From assembly GCA_032622095.1 (NCBI GenBank), contig CP136069.1, positions 7,272,036 to 7,336,035 on the forward strand: DNA of 64,000 bases, in the 5' to 3' direction. The notes beneath the pieces are model-generated. The model made no database searches. It was not told the DNA's origin and saw only the letters and a list, made by a program, of their open reading frames with translations. The stretch is from Siphonodentalium dalli (Eukaryota > Mollusca > Scaphopoda > Gadilida > Siphonodentaliidae). Positions 1-10,754 of the stretch are shown piece after piece. Position 1 is the stretch's first letter. The number at the start of each line of letters is the position of its first letter. Both the position numbers and the translations under genes were made by a program.

Positions 1-327
1 ATCTTCTCTGAAAGTTTCTTTATTATCAAATTTCTATAGAAACTTCTTCACATAGATTCTATTTCTTTTTTAGTTTAGTTTCTCTATATATCCAAATTGG
101 CAGACGACACATTGCATAATCGAGGCTCCCTATGGGTGTACATCATAATATTCACCATTTGGGAACTTCAATCTGAGTATGTCTCTCATAGCAGATGAGG
201 CCTGAGCAGAATGAGGTCCCCAGAGGGTGAATTTAGTGATGCTAGCCTGCTATGCGGGATAGCGTCACTAAATTCACCCTCTGGGGACCTCATTCTGCAA
301 ATGACAGGCACACTAAACTCAGGCTTA
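1..327. mobile_element. hAT-like MITE, right part, cut by the window edge
   Basis: Bases 1-298 align by eye with 20267-20526, which is the interior and right half of a related element. The stretch ends in a 93-bp hairpin followed by an outer terminal inverted repeat; the reverse complement of the end contains GCCTGAGTTTAGTGTG, as in the left end near 20138. The left end is outside the window, so no target-site duplication can be checked. The hAT assignment rests on the better preserved relative at 21072-21442, which has an 8-bp duplication. Confidence 0.65.
206..298. repeat. 93-bp hairpin module of the hAT-like MITE family
   Basis: A near-perfect inverted repeat whose arms start GCAGAATGAGGTCCCCAGAG and end with the reverse complement. 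The loop lies around a CTAGCCTGCTATGCGGG-type centre. The same module recurs at 5560-5652, 11213-11279 (short form), 11291-11383, 13165-13257, 20164-20256, 20436-20526, 21101-21193 and 21321-21413. Nearly all are 91-93 bp, so it is a defined building block of this family. Confidence 0.9.
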
Positions 328-442
328 TAGTGTTCTCCCTCTCCTTTGTTTCAGACCAATTCACGAGTCCCTTCGCTGATCTTTATATATCCTCACTTTC
401 TCATAGTACATGGAAAGTTCAGGTGGCAATCATAAAAGGCCT

Positions 443-2997
443 ACATAAATACATAGATGGGTGAGTACATAAATACATAGATGGGTGAGTACATAGATGG
501 GCGAGTACATAAATACATAGATGGGTGAGTAAATAAATACATAGATGGGTGAGTACATAAATACATAGATGGGTGAGTACATAGATGGGTGAGTACATAG
601 ATGGGTGAGTACATACATACATAGATGGGTGAGTACATAAATACATAGATGGGTGAGTACATAGATGGGTGAGTACATAAATACATAGATGGGTGAGTAC
701 ATAGATACATAGATGGGTGAGTACATAGATGGGTGAGTACATAAATACATAGATGGGTGAGTACATAAATACATAGATGGGTGAGTACATAGATGGGTGA
801 GTACATACATACATAGATGGGTGAGTACATAAATACATAGATGGGTGAGTACATAGATGGGTGAGTACATAAATACATAGATGGGTGAGTACATAGATAC
901 ATAGATGGGTGAGTACATAAATACATAGATGGGTGAGTACATATATACATAGATGGGTGAGTACATAAATACATAGATGGGTGAGTACATAGATGGGTGA
1001 GTACATAGATGGGTGAGTACATACATACATAGATGGGTGAGTACATAAATACATAGATGGGTGAATACATAGATACATAGATGGGTGAGTACATAAATAC
1101 ATATATGGGTGAGTACATAGATGGGTGAGTACATAAATACATAGATGGGTGAGTACATAGATACATAGATGGGTGAGTACATAATACATAGATGGGTGAG
1201 TACATAAATACATAGATGGGTGAGTACATAAATACATAGATGGGTGAATACATAGATGGGTGAGTACATAAATACATAGATGGGTGAATACATAGATGGG
1301 TGAGTACATATATGGGTGAGTACATAGATACATAGATGGGTGAGTACATAAATACATAGATGGGTGAGTACATAGATACATAGATGGGTGAGTACATAAT
1401 ACATAGATGGGTGAGTACATAAATACATAGATGGGTGAATACATAGATGGGTGAGTACATAAATACATAGATGGGTGAGTACATAGATGGGTGAGTACAT
1501 AATACATAGATGGGTGAGTACATAAATACATAGATGGGTGAATACATAGATGGGTGAGTACATAGATACATAGATGGGTGAATACATAGATGGGTGAGTA
1601 CATACATACATAGATGGGTGAGTACATAAATACATAGATGGGTGAATACATAGATGGGTGAGTACATAAATACATATATGGGTGAGTACATAGATACATA
1701 GATGGGTGAGTACATAAATACATAGATGGGTGAGTACATAGATACATAGATGGGTGAGTACATAATACATAGATGGGTGAGTACATAAATACATAGATGG
1801 GTGAATACATAGATGGGTGAGTACATAAATACATAGATGGGTGAATACATAGATGGGTGAGTACATAGATGGGTGACTACATAAAAACAGATGGGTGAGT
1901 ACATAGATGGGTGAGTACATAAATACATAGATGGGTGAGTACATAGATGGGTGAGTACATAAATACATAGATGGGTGAGTACATAAATACATAGATGGGT
2001 GAGTACATAAATACATAGATGGGTGAGTACATAAATACATAGATGGGTGAGTACATAAATACATAGATGGGTGAGTACATAGATACATAGATGGTGAGTA
2101 CATAAATACATAGATGGGTGAGTACATAGATGGGTGAGTACATAAATACATAGATGGGTGAGTACATAAATACATAGATGGGTGAGTACATAAATACATA
2201 GATGGGTGACTACATAGATACATAGATGGGTGAGTACATAAATACATAGATGGGTGAGTACATAGATACATAGATGGGTGAGTACATAGATGGGTGAGTA
2301 CATAGATACATAGATGGGTGAGTACATAGATGGGTGAGTACATAGATGGGTGAGTACACAAATACATAGATGGGTGAGTACATAAATACATAGATGGTGA
2401 GTACATAGATGGGTGAGTACATAAATACATAGATGGGTGAGTACATAGATACATAGATGGGTGAGTACATAGATGGGTGAGTACACAAATATATAGATGG
2501 GTGAGTACATATATACATAGATGGGTGAGTACATAGATGGGTGAGTACATAAATACATAGATGGGTCAGTACATAGATGGGTGAGTACATAAATACATAG
2601 ATGGGTGAGTACATAGATGGGTGAGTACATAAATACATAGATGGGTGAGTACATAGATACATAGATGGTGAGTACATAAATACATAGATGGGTGAGTACA
2701 TAGATGGGTGGGTACATAAATACATAGATGGGTCAGTACATAAATACATAGATGGGTGAGTACATAGATGGGTGAGTACATAGATGGGTGAGTACATAGA
2801 TGGGTGAGTACATAAATACATAGATGGGTGAGTACATAGATGGGTGAGTGCATAAATACATAGATGGGTGAGTACATAAATACATAGATGGGTGAGTACA
2901 TAAATACATAGATGGGTGAGTACATAAATACATAGATGGGTGAGTACATAAATACATAGATGGGTGAGTACATAAATACATAGATGGGTGAGTACAT
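443..2997. repeat. Tandem array of 16-bp and 24-bp units (2.55 kb)
   Basis: The array is an irregular mix of a 16-bp unit (ACATAGATGGGTGAGT) and a 24-bp unit that adds ACATAAAT. Every unit is built of 4-bp words ending in T, so the array probably grew from a tetranucleotide repeat. The minus strand has no stop codons in any frame, giving overlapping open frames of up to 758 codons made only of short repeats such as THPSMYLC and SPIYVFMY. These are not genes. Unique sequence begins just after 2997. Confidence 0.95.
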
Positions 2998-3489
2998 TAA
3001 TTTAATGTAAACATTAGGCCACACAAATTTTATTATCTGTTTCTTCGTTAACTTTCTAGGACATTTGGGTCGGCATCCGTCGATCATCCATCAACAATTT
3101 CCATTGGTACACCCTACAAGCCACATTCCTCACCAATAGTCGCCAAACTTCAGTGACCTTACCATTTTTCCCGAATTAGGGTTGAAAAAAAAGGCGGCCA
3201 GCCTTTTGAATCCATTAGCACAACCTGCAGCCCACATGATATGGGGACCAACAAATTGGATAATTATCTTTAATGAACTGAAACAATGTAAGAGACACAA
3301 TGCGTAATTTAAATTTCAAGCGACTGATTACTGCTCAACTTACAGGTTGTTGAAAACAGCGATAGCTCTTTTGATTGACAAGTTGTTGAATGCCGAGAAT
3401 CACATAGAACTAATATTTGTTGTTTCTGCGACGAAATAATCATGGAAATAACAATTTGTCGTGCCAGGAAATTTCCCAACATTGGCTAG
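2998..3489. other. Unassigned non-coding stretch
   Basis: No convincing gene, RNA or repeat is visible. A short open reading after AG at 3344-3345 looks helix-like (LLKTAIALLIDKLL) but has no acceptable splice donor, so it is not called. Confidence 0.5.
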
Positions 3490-4830
3490 AAAACTTTTGG
3501 GCAGGAAAACCGACCATGTGGTATTGTTTAGTGAATTGAGGCCCAAAAGAGGGTAAAGTTACAACAACTGCAAATGTTTATACTTTTACCGTACCTGAAC
3601 TGGCGTAATTCAACACTACATTAACACTACAGTAAAACGTCTCCAAACCGGATCCTCTATAAACCGAATCCCTCTCCATATCGACCAGTCCCGAATTCAC
3701 CCAAGTGCATTCTCACTAACAATTACCTCTGTAATCCAGAAACTCTCTATTCCGAACATCGGACAGTTTTTCTAGTCCAAAAGTGAACGAATACATTAAT
3801 TTTTACCTCCGAAATCCAAACGCGGAAAGCGATACCAACCGAACGCACGTGCGGTAGATTGGACAAACTTGGTGCTGAACTTGTGTTGGCTTTAGTGTAT
3901 AGACTGGGGATCCTTTATAAGTTTAAATTTCTAGTCTATACATTCAACTCTGAGTGGCCATTTTCGTGACGGCTCATTCATTCTGACATGTTGATTAAAA
4001 CTGTACTGGTGACAATACACTCCCATCGTGTACGTTTAGCTAATTAGTGTTTAGTTTTGACAGTGGTCGTAAAAATGTGTTAAATAAGCATTCAGTTATC
4101 TAATCAGACACCTGTTGTTATAATCTGATTCAAAGCGGTCGCCGAACAAAACACCGCTAATTAATCGGTATGATTATTCAAGAGTACGAATCTACTATAC
4201 TAACGATGCAACATTTTTAAGCGACATTTTCAATCACCGTAACATTTGTTGTTTCCTGTCTTATCTATACATATTGTATGTATTAATATACCATGTTTTT
4301 AATTCTTATTATAATATGATGTTTTATCTATTGTTATTTATATTTGATTGGGTACTTTCTTGAATAAATTTTAATTAATCAATAATGAAACAGTTGTGCT
4401 TCGACAACGACGTCAATACATTCCGATTTGAACACCTCTCTAATCCAAACAGAAGGGCTAGCCAGAAGGGTGTTCGGATTGCAGAGGTTTTACTGTATTA
4501 CTACAAGTTCCAAACTACAAGGAAAGGCCGGAAAAATGACCACGTGGCATTGTTAGCATAGATTGAAGTTGCCAAGGAGTTAAGATAGTGCCTACTACCT
4601 TCAGAGCTTTATACCGGATGCTAAACATACACAAAAATGCAGTAACAAGGCTTTTCATGAAATGTTTTGGTAGGAAAGCTTACCATGTGGCTTTGTTGAC
4701 ATGGATGGAGGCTCCAAAAGGTGGAAATATTTTACCATCGGATATTTATACATGATGTAAATACCAGTAAACTGGCATTATTAATAATCAAAGGTGAACA
4801 CTTTGCACCCACTGTTCATCAGAATATAGA
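3490..4830. repeat. Old, diverged ~150-bp tandem repeat interrupted by a Tigger-like element
   Basis: Three diverged units are anchored by an ACCATGTGG-type motif at 3513, 4539 (ACCACGTGG) and 4682. Each motif is preceded by GGAAA and followed by TTGTT and a GAGGC-type segment. The raw spacing of the first two is 1026 bp. Removing the 868 bp contributed by the inserted element leaves 158 bp, close to the 143 bp between the second and third. The tandem repeat therefore predates the insertion. Confidence 0.55.
3630..4495. mobile_element. Non-autonomous pogo/Tigger-like DNA transposon (866 bp)
   Basis: The element starts CAGTAAAACGTCTCC and ends with the complement of CAGTAAAACCTCTGC. It is flanked by TA at 3628-3629 and 4496-4497, the usual target duplication of the Tc1/mariner superfamily; the ends resemble Tigger/pogo ends. 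The left subterminal region (3640-3830) holds several imperfect copies of a CTCTNTAAnCCGAA-type box, with more near the right end (4420-4480). No transposase frame is visible, so it is a deletion derivative. Confidence 0.75.
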
Positions 4831-4954
4831 GTTTGGTGCATCGTCTTGTACGGGAGTATTGACGACTAAGTTTTCTGTGGTCGATGGCAATGATTTTTCA
4901 GGTCTCTCAGTGGAATAAAACAAACTAATTTTGGTTAATCCTCGCGGGCATTGC
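4498..4954. other. Non-coding stretch holding the last two ~150-bp repeat units
   Basis: Apart from the diverged tandem units nothing is recognised. A 65-codon open frame at 4721-4918 has no splice or family support and lies partly within the repeat. Confidence 0.5.
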
Positions 4955-5088
4955 TACAGTAGTGCTCTAAATGATCGACTCCTTAACCACAGAAGAATTA
5001 TGGGTAATTTTTCAGGATTTAGTTAGAAATATGGCTTGTTGCCATTCATCGGAAAGCTCTCGGTGAGATTATTTAGAGCATTACTGTA
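4955..5088. mobile_element. Tc1/mariner-type MITE, 134-bp deletion form
   Basis: The ends are TACAGTAGTGCTCTAA and the complement TTAGAGCATTACTGTA, that is CAGT-type ends with TA. The left arm is full, but most of the right arm is missing compared with the 217-bp palindromic copies at 17469-17685 and 19880-20096. The copy at 17945-18078 has the same deletion, which suggests a shared deletion subtype that itself spread. Confidence 0.75.
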
Positions 5089-5559
5089 GGCTGCAGTGTT
5101 CTACCAGAAAAAACTATCCTTGTGACTTCTATTAATTGTTAATGTATTCAACTGATATTTTGTGAATGTATTCAATGACACTTCAAACATTTCGTGAGTC
5201 GTGATGTCGCTGGAACTGAGTGTGTGGGCAATTTTCTTTGACAGCAATGGTCTCTTTGATGTGATTGATTGGTTTGACTATCATTGACACAGTGTTACCA
5301 AGGACAATGTTGTCAACAGTCCATGTGGCATGCGCTACTGATCATGTATTATTCATGCATTGAGTGCATGATTACTTGCGACCCCTTAATCGCCAGTGTC
5401 TGGTCACCCTTCCTGTGTAAAAAAAAAGGGGTTTGGGCTTGATATGTGGCTGTTTTGTGGCAAATTAGGGGCCGTGGTTGGGGAGGGAAATGAGGCCGCT
5501 CGAAGACCTGCCTAGTAGTGGAAATCCTGGTCTAGGTCAACCATAGCAGATGAAGCCAT
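5089..5559. other. Unassigned non-coding stretch
   Basis: No gene, splice-site pair, RNA or repeat could be supported. A short poly(A) tract lies near 5418. Confidence 0.5.
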
Positions 5560-5652
5560 GCAGAATGAGGTCCCCAGAGGATGAATTTGGTGATGTTAGC
5601 CTGCTGTGTGGGGTAGCGTCACTAAATTCACCCTCTGGGGACCTCATTCTGC
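5560..5652. repeat. Solitary 93-bp hairpin of the hAT-like MITE family
   Basis: This is the same inverted-repeat module as at 206-298. The left flank (5530-5559) resembles, in inverted orientation, the interior of the 21072-21442 element (CTATGG, then a CTAGG motif). It is probably a truncated element rather than an independent hairpin. Confidence 0.7.
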
Positions 5653-5734
5653 ATGTGTCCAGAACCATAGTTATAGGACTGTTAATAAACCACCAATTAT
5701 GGCTCCTTTGTTGGTAACATATCTTCACATATAT

Positions 5735-5962
5735 TAATGCCATAAATAATCGACTCCTTAACTACAGCAGAATTATGAGTAATTTTTCAGGATTTAGTTG
5801 GAAATATGGCCATATTTAGTCAGAAATATGGCCATATTTCTGACTAAATCCTGAGTGAGAGCTTTCCGCTGAATGGCAACAAGCCATATTTCCGACTAAA
5901 TCCTGAAAAATTACCCATAATTCTGCTGTTGTTAAGGAGTTGATTATCTAAGGTATTACTGT
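5735..5962. mobile_element. Tc1/mariner-type palindromic MITE with a nested internal palindrome
   Basis: Both arms match the 217-bp family (ATAATCGACTCCTTAACTAC on the left, its complement on the right), but the termini are degraded. Near 5805-5855 a short inverted duplication around GAAATATGGCCATATTT has been added, giving a hairpin inside the hairpin. Confidence 0.7.
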
Positions 5963-5970
5963 GTCTATAT

Positions 5971-6320
5971 GATAATCATTCACCGACTATTGCTATTTTG
6001 TAGGTCACATATTTTCTCGTATCTATCTGATAATAATTCATCGAGTATTACTGTTAGTAGGTAGGTCACATATTTTCTCGTATCTATCTGATAATAATTC
6101 ATCGAGTATTACTGTTTGTAGCTAGATCACATATTTTCTCATATCTATTTGAAATAATTGATCCAGTATTGCTGTTTTGTATATCATATAATATCGTGTA
6201 TCTATGTGATAATTATTCATCGACTATTGCTATTTGGTAGGTCACATATTTTCTCGTATATATCTGATAATAATTCATCGAATACATGTATTGCTCTTTT
6301 TTAGGTCCCATATTTTCTGT
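5971..6320 (+). repeat. Six tandem ~60-bp copies of a splice acceptor plus exon start
   Basis: Units start at about 5971, 6029, 6090, 6151, 6208 and 6266. Each has a GATAATAATTCATCGA-type head, a pyrimidine-rich segment ending in AG, and then GTCACATATTTTCT. The last unit contains the real acceptor (AG at 6303-6304), and its tail is the first ~15 bases of the exon at 6305. AG is kept at 6002-6003, 6063-6064, 6124-6125 and 6239-6240 and lost in the fourth unit. The array therefore duplicates the 3' end of the intron with its acceptor. Use of the AG at 6240 would lead, in the expected phase, to a stop before the real exon. Confidence 0.85.
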
Positions 6321-6393
6321 AATAAGGATGTTGATGTTGATATTCTCTCATCTAATACGCAGTCCTTACTGAACGCAATAGTGCCACATTTAG
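6305..6393 (+). CDS. Internal coding exon of an unrecognised HEAT-like protein
   Basis: The exon is 89 bp, between a pyrimidine-rich acceptor (CTCTTTTTTAG) and a strong donor (GTGAGT at 6394). Only the frame starting after one base is open through the exon. It gives 29 residues including FCNKDVDVDILSSN and LLNAIVPHL, and leaves one G that joins AT of the next exon to make an Asp codon. The peptide reads like an amphipathic helix pair of a HEAT/ARM repeat. The upstream exon would have to end with two bases of a codon; I could not find it. The acceptor is duplicated in the repeat array directly upstream. Exon status is well supported by splice sites and phase; the family is an inference and no gene name is offered. 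Confidence 0.75.
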
Positions 6394-6795
6394 GTGAGTT
6401 TATCTTGTTAAAGTCTTCACTGCTGACTGATGTCATGACATCGTGTGCTAGGATGGTGACGTTATTGCTATTTTACAGTGAAAATATGTAACAAGAATGT
6501 TGCAAAAACCATAAAACTGACTTCACACTGCTTTTTTCATACACAATCCTGGATATACTGTTTAAAACGTCGAGATTCTGATACACTAATATCTTAGCTC
6601 CTGCTATGATTGATGGCTTTCTGCTAGTGGGCTGAAGTATAGTGCACAGCATGACATTTTACGTCCATACTCGGTACGGATGTATAGCAGCCATGAGATT
6701 AAATATGCAGCTTGCTTGTCTCGTTGAGTTGGCATTATTTGTAGTTTTGTTGAAATGTTGAAACAAATATTAAATAGATAGAGCCTAAAGCAGTG
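6394..6795. other. Intron sequence without recognised features
   Basis: This is the start of the 3.9-kb intron between the first two exons seen here. An open frame that runs on from the exon to 6491 is read-through past the donor. Nothing else is seen. Confidence 0.6.
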
Positions 6796-9666
6796 TTATG
6801 GAGTGGTAAGCTAGATCAGCTTGTCTTTCTGTTGGTCACTATTCTATCATTATACCCCCATAATGAAGTTAAAGGGCGGTCTACTGGAATCAACTTGTCT
6901 TTCTGTTGGTCACTATTCTATCATTATACACCCATAATGAAGTTATGGGGGCGGTCTACTGGAATCAGCTTGTCTTTCTGTTGGTCACTATTCTATCATT
7001 ATACTCCCATAATGAAGTTATGGGGGTGGTCTACTGGAATCAGCTTGTCTTTCTGTTGGTCACTATTCTATCATTATACCCCCATAATGAAGTTATGGGG
7101 GCGGTCTACTGGAATCAGCTTGTCTTTCTGTTGGTCACTATTCTATCATTATACCCCCATAATGAAGTTATGGGGGCGGTCTACTGGAATCAGCTTGTCT
7201 TTCTGTTGGTCACTATTCTATCATTATACACCCATAATGAAGTTATGGGGGCGGTCTACTGGAATCAGCTTGTCTTTCTGTTGGTCACTATTCTATCATT
7301 ATACCCCCATAATGAAGTTATGGGGGTGGTCTACTGGAATCAGCTTGTCTTTCTGTTGGTCACTATTCTATCATTATACACCCATAATGAAGTTATGGGG
7401 GCGGTCTACTGGAATCAGCTTGTCTTTCTGTTGGTCACTATTCTATCATTATACCCCCATAATGAAGTTATGGGGGCGGTCTACTGGAATCAGCTTGTCT
7501 TTCTGTTGGTCACTATTCTATCATTATACCCCCATAATGAAGTTATGGGGGCGGTCTACTGGAATCAGCTTGTCTTTCTGTTGGTCACTATTCTATCATT
7601 ATACACCCATAATGAAGTTATGGGGGCGGTCTACTGGAATCAGCTTGTCTTTCTGTTGGTCACTATTCTATCATTATACACCCATAATGAAGTTATGGGG
7701 GCGGTCTACTGGAATCAGCTTGTCTTTCTGTTGGTCACTATTCTATCATTATACCCCCATAATGAAGTTAAGGGGCGGTCTACTGGAATCAGCTTGTCTT
7801 TCTGTTGGTCACTATTCTATCATTATACTCCCATAATGAAGTTATGGGGGCGGTCTACTGGAATCAGCTTGTCTTTCTGTTGGTCACTATTCTATCATTA
7901 TACTCCCATAATGAAGTTATGGGGCGGTCTACTGGAATCAACTTGTCTTTCTGTTGGTCACTATTCTATCATTATACCCCTATAATGAAGTTATGGGGGT
8001 GGTCTACTGGAATCAGCTTGTCTTTCTGTTGGTCACTATTCTATCATTATACTCCCATAATGAAGTTATGGGGCGGTCTACTGGAATCAACTTGTCTTTC
8101 TGTTGGTCACTATTCTATCATTATACCCCCATAATGAAGTTAAGGGGCGGTCTACTGGAATCAGCTTGTCTTTCTGTTGGTCACTATTCTATCATTATAC
8201 TCCCATAATGAAGTTATGGGGGCGGTCTACTGGAATCAGCTTGTCTTTCTGTTGGTCACTATTCTATCATTATACCCCCGTAATGAAGTTATGGGGGTGG
8301 TCTACTGGAATCAGCTTGTCTTTCTGTTGGTCACTATTCTATCATTATACCCCCATAATGAAGTTATGGGGGCGGTCTACTGGAATCAGCTTGTCTTTCT
8401 GTTGGTCACTATTCTATCATTATACTCCCATAATGAAGTTATAAGGGCGGTCTACTGGAATCAGCTTGTCTTTCTGTTGGTCACTATTCTATCATTATAC
8501 TCCCATAATGAAGTTATGGGGGCGGTCTACTGGAATCAGCTTGTCTTTCTGTTGGTCACTATTCTATCATTATACTCCCATAATGAAGTTATAAGGGCGG
8601 TCTACTGGAATCAGCTTGTCTTTCTGTTGGTCACTATTCTATCATTATACTCCCATAATGAAGTTATGGGGGCGGTCTACTGGAATCAGCTTGTCTTTCT
8701 GTTGGTCACTATTCTATCATTATACTCCCATAATGAAGTTAAAGGGCGGTCTACTGGAATCAACTTGTCTTTCTGTTGGTCACTATTCTATCATTATACT
8801 CCCATAATGAAGTTAAAGGGCGGTCTACTGGAATCAGCTTGTCTTTCTGTTGGTCACTATTCTATCATTATACTCCCATAATGAAGTTATGGGGGCGGTC
8901 TACTGGAATCAGCTTGTCTTTCTGTTGGTCACTATTCTATCATTATACTCCCATAATGAAGTTAAAGGGCGGTCTACTGGAATCAGCTTGTCTTTCTGTT
9001 GGTCACTATTCTATCATTATACACCCATAATGAAGTTATGGGGGCGGTCTACTGGAATCAGCTTGTCTTTCTGTTGGTCACTATTCTATCATTATACCCC
9101 CATAATGAAGTTATGGGGGCGGTCTACTGGAATCAGCTTGTCTTTCTGTTGGTCACTATTCTATCATTATACCCCCGTAATGAAGTTATGGGGGCGGTCT
9201 ACTGGAATCAGCTTGTCTTTCTGTTGGTCACTATTCTATCATTATACCCCCGTAATGAAGTTAAAGGGCGGTCTACTGGAATCAACTTGTCTTTCTGTTG
9301 GTCACTATTCTATCATTATACACCCATAATGAAGTTATGGGGGCGGTCTACTGGAATCAGCTTGTCTTTCTGTTGGTCACTATTCTATCATTATACTCCC
9401 ATAATGAAGTTATGGGGGCGGTCTACTGGAATCAGCTTGTCTTTCTGTTGGTCACTATTCTATCATTATACACCCATAATGAAGTTATGGGGGCGGTCTA
9501 CTGGAATCAGCTTGTCTTTCTGTTGGTCACTATTCTATCATTATACTCCCATAATGAAGTTATGGGGGCGGTCTACTGGAATCAGCTTGTCTTTCTGTTG
9601 GTCACTATTCTATCATTATACACCCATAATGAAGTTATGGGGGCGGTCTACTGGAATCAGCTTGTC
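6796..9666. repeat. Intronic 74/75-bp minisatellite, about 38 copies
   Basis: The units are very uniform and contain CTTGTCTTTCTGTTGGTCAC, and then a short hairpin CCCATAATGAAGTTATGGG. The first, degenerate unit starts at GTTATGG (6796), and the last ends at CTTGTC before unique sequence. Variation is mostly in the run joining units (ATGGGGGC, AAAGGGC, AAGGGGC, ATAAGGGC), which makes units 74 or 75 bp. The plus strand lacks stops in some frames, giving open frames of up to 359 codons that are repeats, not genes. Confidence 0.95.
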
Positions 9667-10283
9667 CGTCCATCCATGGATACAACTTTGTCCGAGCTTG
9701 CAATCCATCATTTTTCAGTCAATTTTTAAAACCATGGCACAGATATTTATAACCATGGGAACCAGATCGTCACACCGTTAATTATCATGTAACTTAGTAC
9801 AGAGAATCCCCACACTGGGCACCTGCAATTTGGACTCGATTTGGCACTGCTATTCCGTGCTTCAACATAGAATATTATGGCTTAGGAAACTTATTGGGTC
9901 CAAACCTATATTTTTATTCCCCAAAATTCCAACTGGCAAACACAAAATTGAAATGTGCCCAAAATAATAATGAGAGTGGATGTTTTGCCATTGCATAGCA
10001 ATGTTTATAGACCTGTACACTGAAAAGACAAAATTTTATATTGATATCAATAAAAAATTTGCCTGGAAACGGCCATTCTCGGAAAATGAATGCAACATAT
10101 TCAAGTTTTTTGGTCTTAATTTTGAAACTGGTTTGCACTGATGTCCCCAAATTACACAAATCTGATGGTCTGATCACAACCTTTGAAATGATGACACAAT
10201 TATTACAAAGCTCACCAAAATGATGACACAATTATTACAAGGCTTAACAAAATGATGACACATTTCTATATATTATTTTGCAG
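9667..10283. other. Intron 3' part with a short ~31-bp tandem repeat
   Basis: A motif AAATGATGACACAATTATTA occurs at about 10186 and 10218 and in part at 10249, a 2.5-copy tandem repeat just before the acceptor. The rest of the stretch has no recognisable feature. Confidence 0.6.
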
Positions 10284-10355
10284 ATAACTTGAAGTATGCT
10301 GTGATTAGATGTGAGTCACTCAGTATAATTCAACTTCTAACGAAGAAGCTGAAAG
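10284..10355 (+). CDS. Second internal coding exon of the HEAT-like protein
   Basis: The exon is 72 bp, between an acceptor ending TATTATTTTGCAG and a donor GTGAGC at 10356. With the G carried over from the previous exon it encodes an Asp followed by 23 codons, including NLKYAVIRCESLSIIQLL and ending TKKLK, and again leaves one G. The length is a multiple of three and both flanking introns are in phase 1. The pattern (small polar start, then Ala-Val-Ile-Arg and Leu/Ile-rich helices) is typical of HEAT repeats. It sits between two introns loaded with arrays and transposons. Support comes from phase continuity on both sides. Confidence 0.8.
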
Positions 10356-10754
10356 GTGAGCAACCCATCTTATTCCAAGCAATCTTATGATAAAACAGGC
10401 TTTTTATAAGCTCGTATTGAAAACTGAACATATTATGTTATTCGTACGTCTATCCATCCATCTGTCGGTGCAGTGTGTCTGTCTGTTTTTTTTTTTTCAT
10501 TTCCGGATGATGACACGTGAATTGAAGACTGACAAAAACTATCCTCGTAAATTAGTCTTGGATCTGATTTTCAGTCATTTCTGAAGATACATGTGTGTAT
10601 TTACATCGTGTAAAACATAAATACACCATCAATTTGTTGTGATTATGGATGTTTATATGCTGCAAGAAATGATTCTGATATTGAAATAGCTATGGACTGG
10701 ACATCAATACAATGAGCTTGAAAACAAATAACCATAACTGCGAAGGCAACTGAC
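10356..10754. other. Start of a 7.4-kb intron, no recognised feature
   Basis: AT-rich sequence with a poly(T) tract near 10488. No repeat or reading frame could be supported. Confidence 0.5.

Noticed and set aside
252-464. 70-codon ORF at the start of the window
   Set aside because: Lies across the MITE hairpin and its end; explained by the transposon.
419-3087. Long minus-strand ORFs (up to 758 codons) across the first array
   Set aside because: They are pure translations of 16/24-bp repeats, open in all three frames at once; no gene-like composition, splice sites or family.
3346-3437. Possible upstream exon reading LLKTAIALLIDKLLNAENHI after AG at 3344-3345
   Set aside because: The reading looks HEAT-like and starts in a compatible phase, but no acceptable donor follows and a stop comes soon. 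Kept only as a weak candidate.
4721-4918. 65-codon ORF
   Set aside because: Overlaps the diverged ~150-bp repeat, has no family resemblance and no phase-compatible splice sites to the exon at 6305.
6793-9781. Plus-strand ORFs of 63-359 codons in the 75-bp array
   Set aside because: Repeat translations inside an intron of the HEAT-like gene.
9914-10231. 105-codon minus-strand ORF in intron
   Set aside because: Overlaps a short tandem repeat, lies opposite to the gene, no recognised domain.
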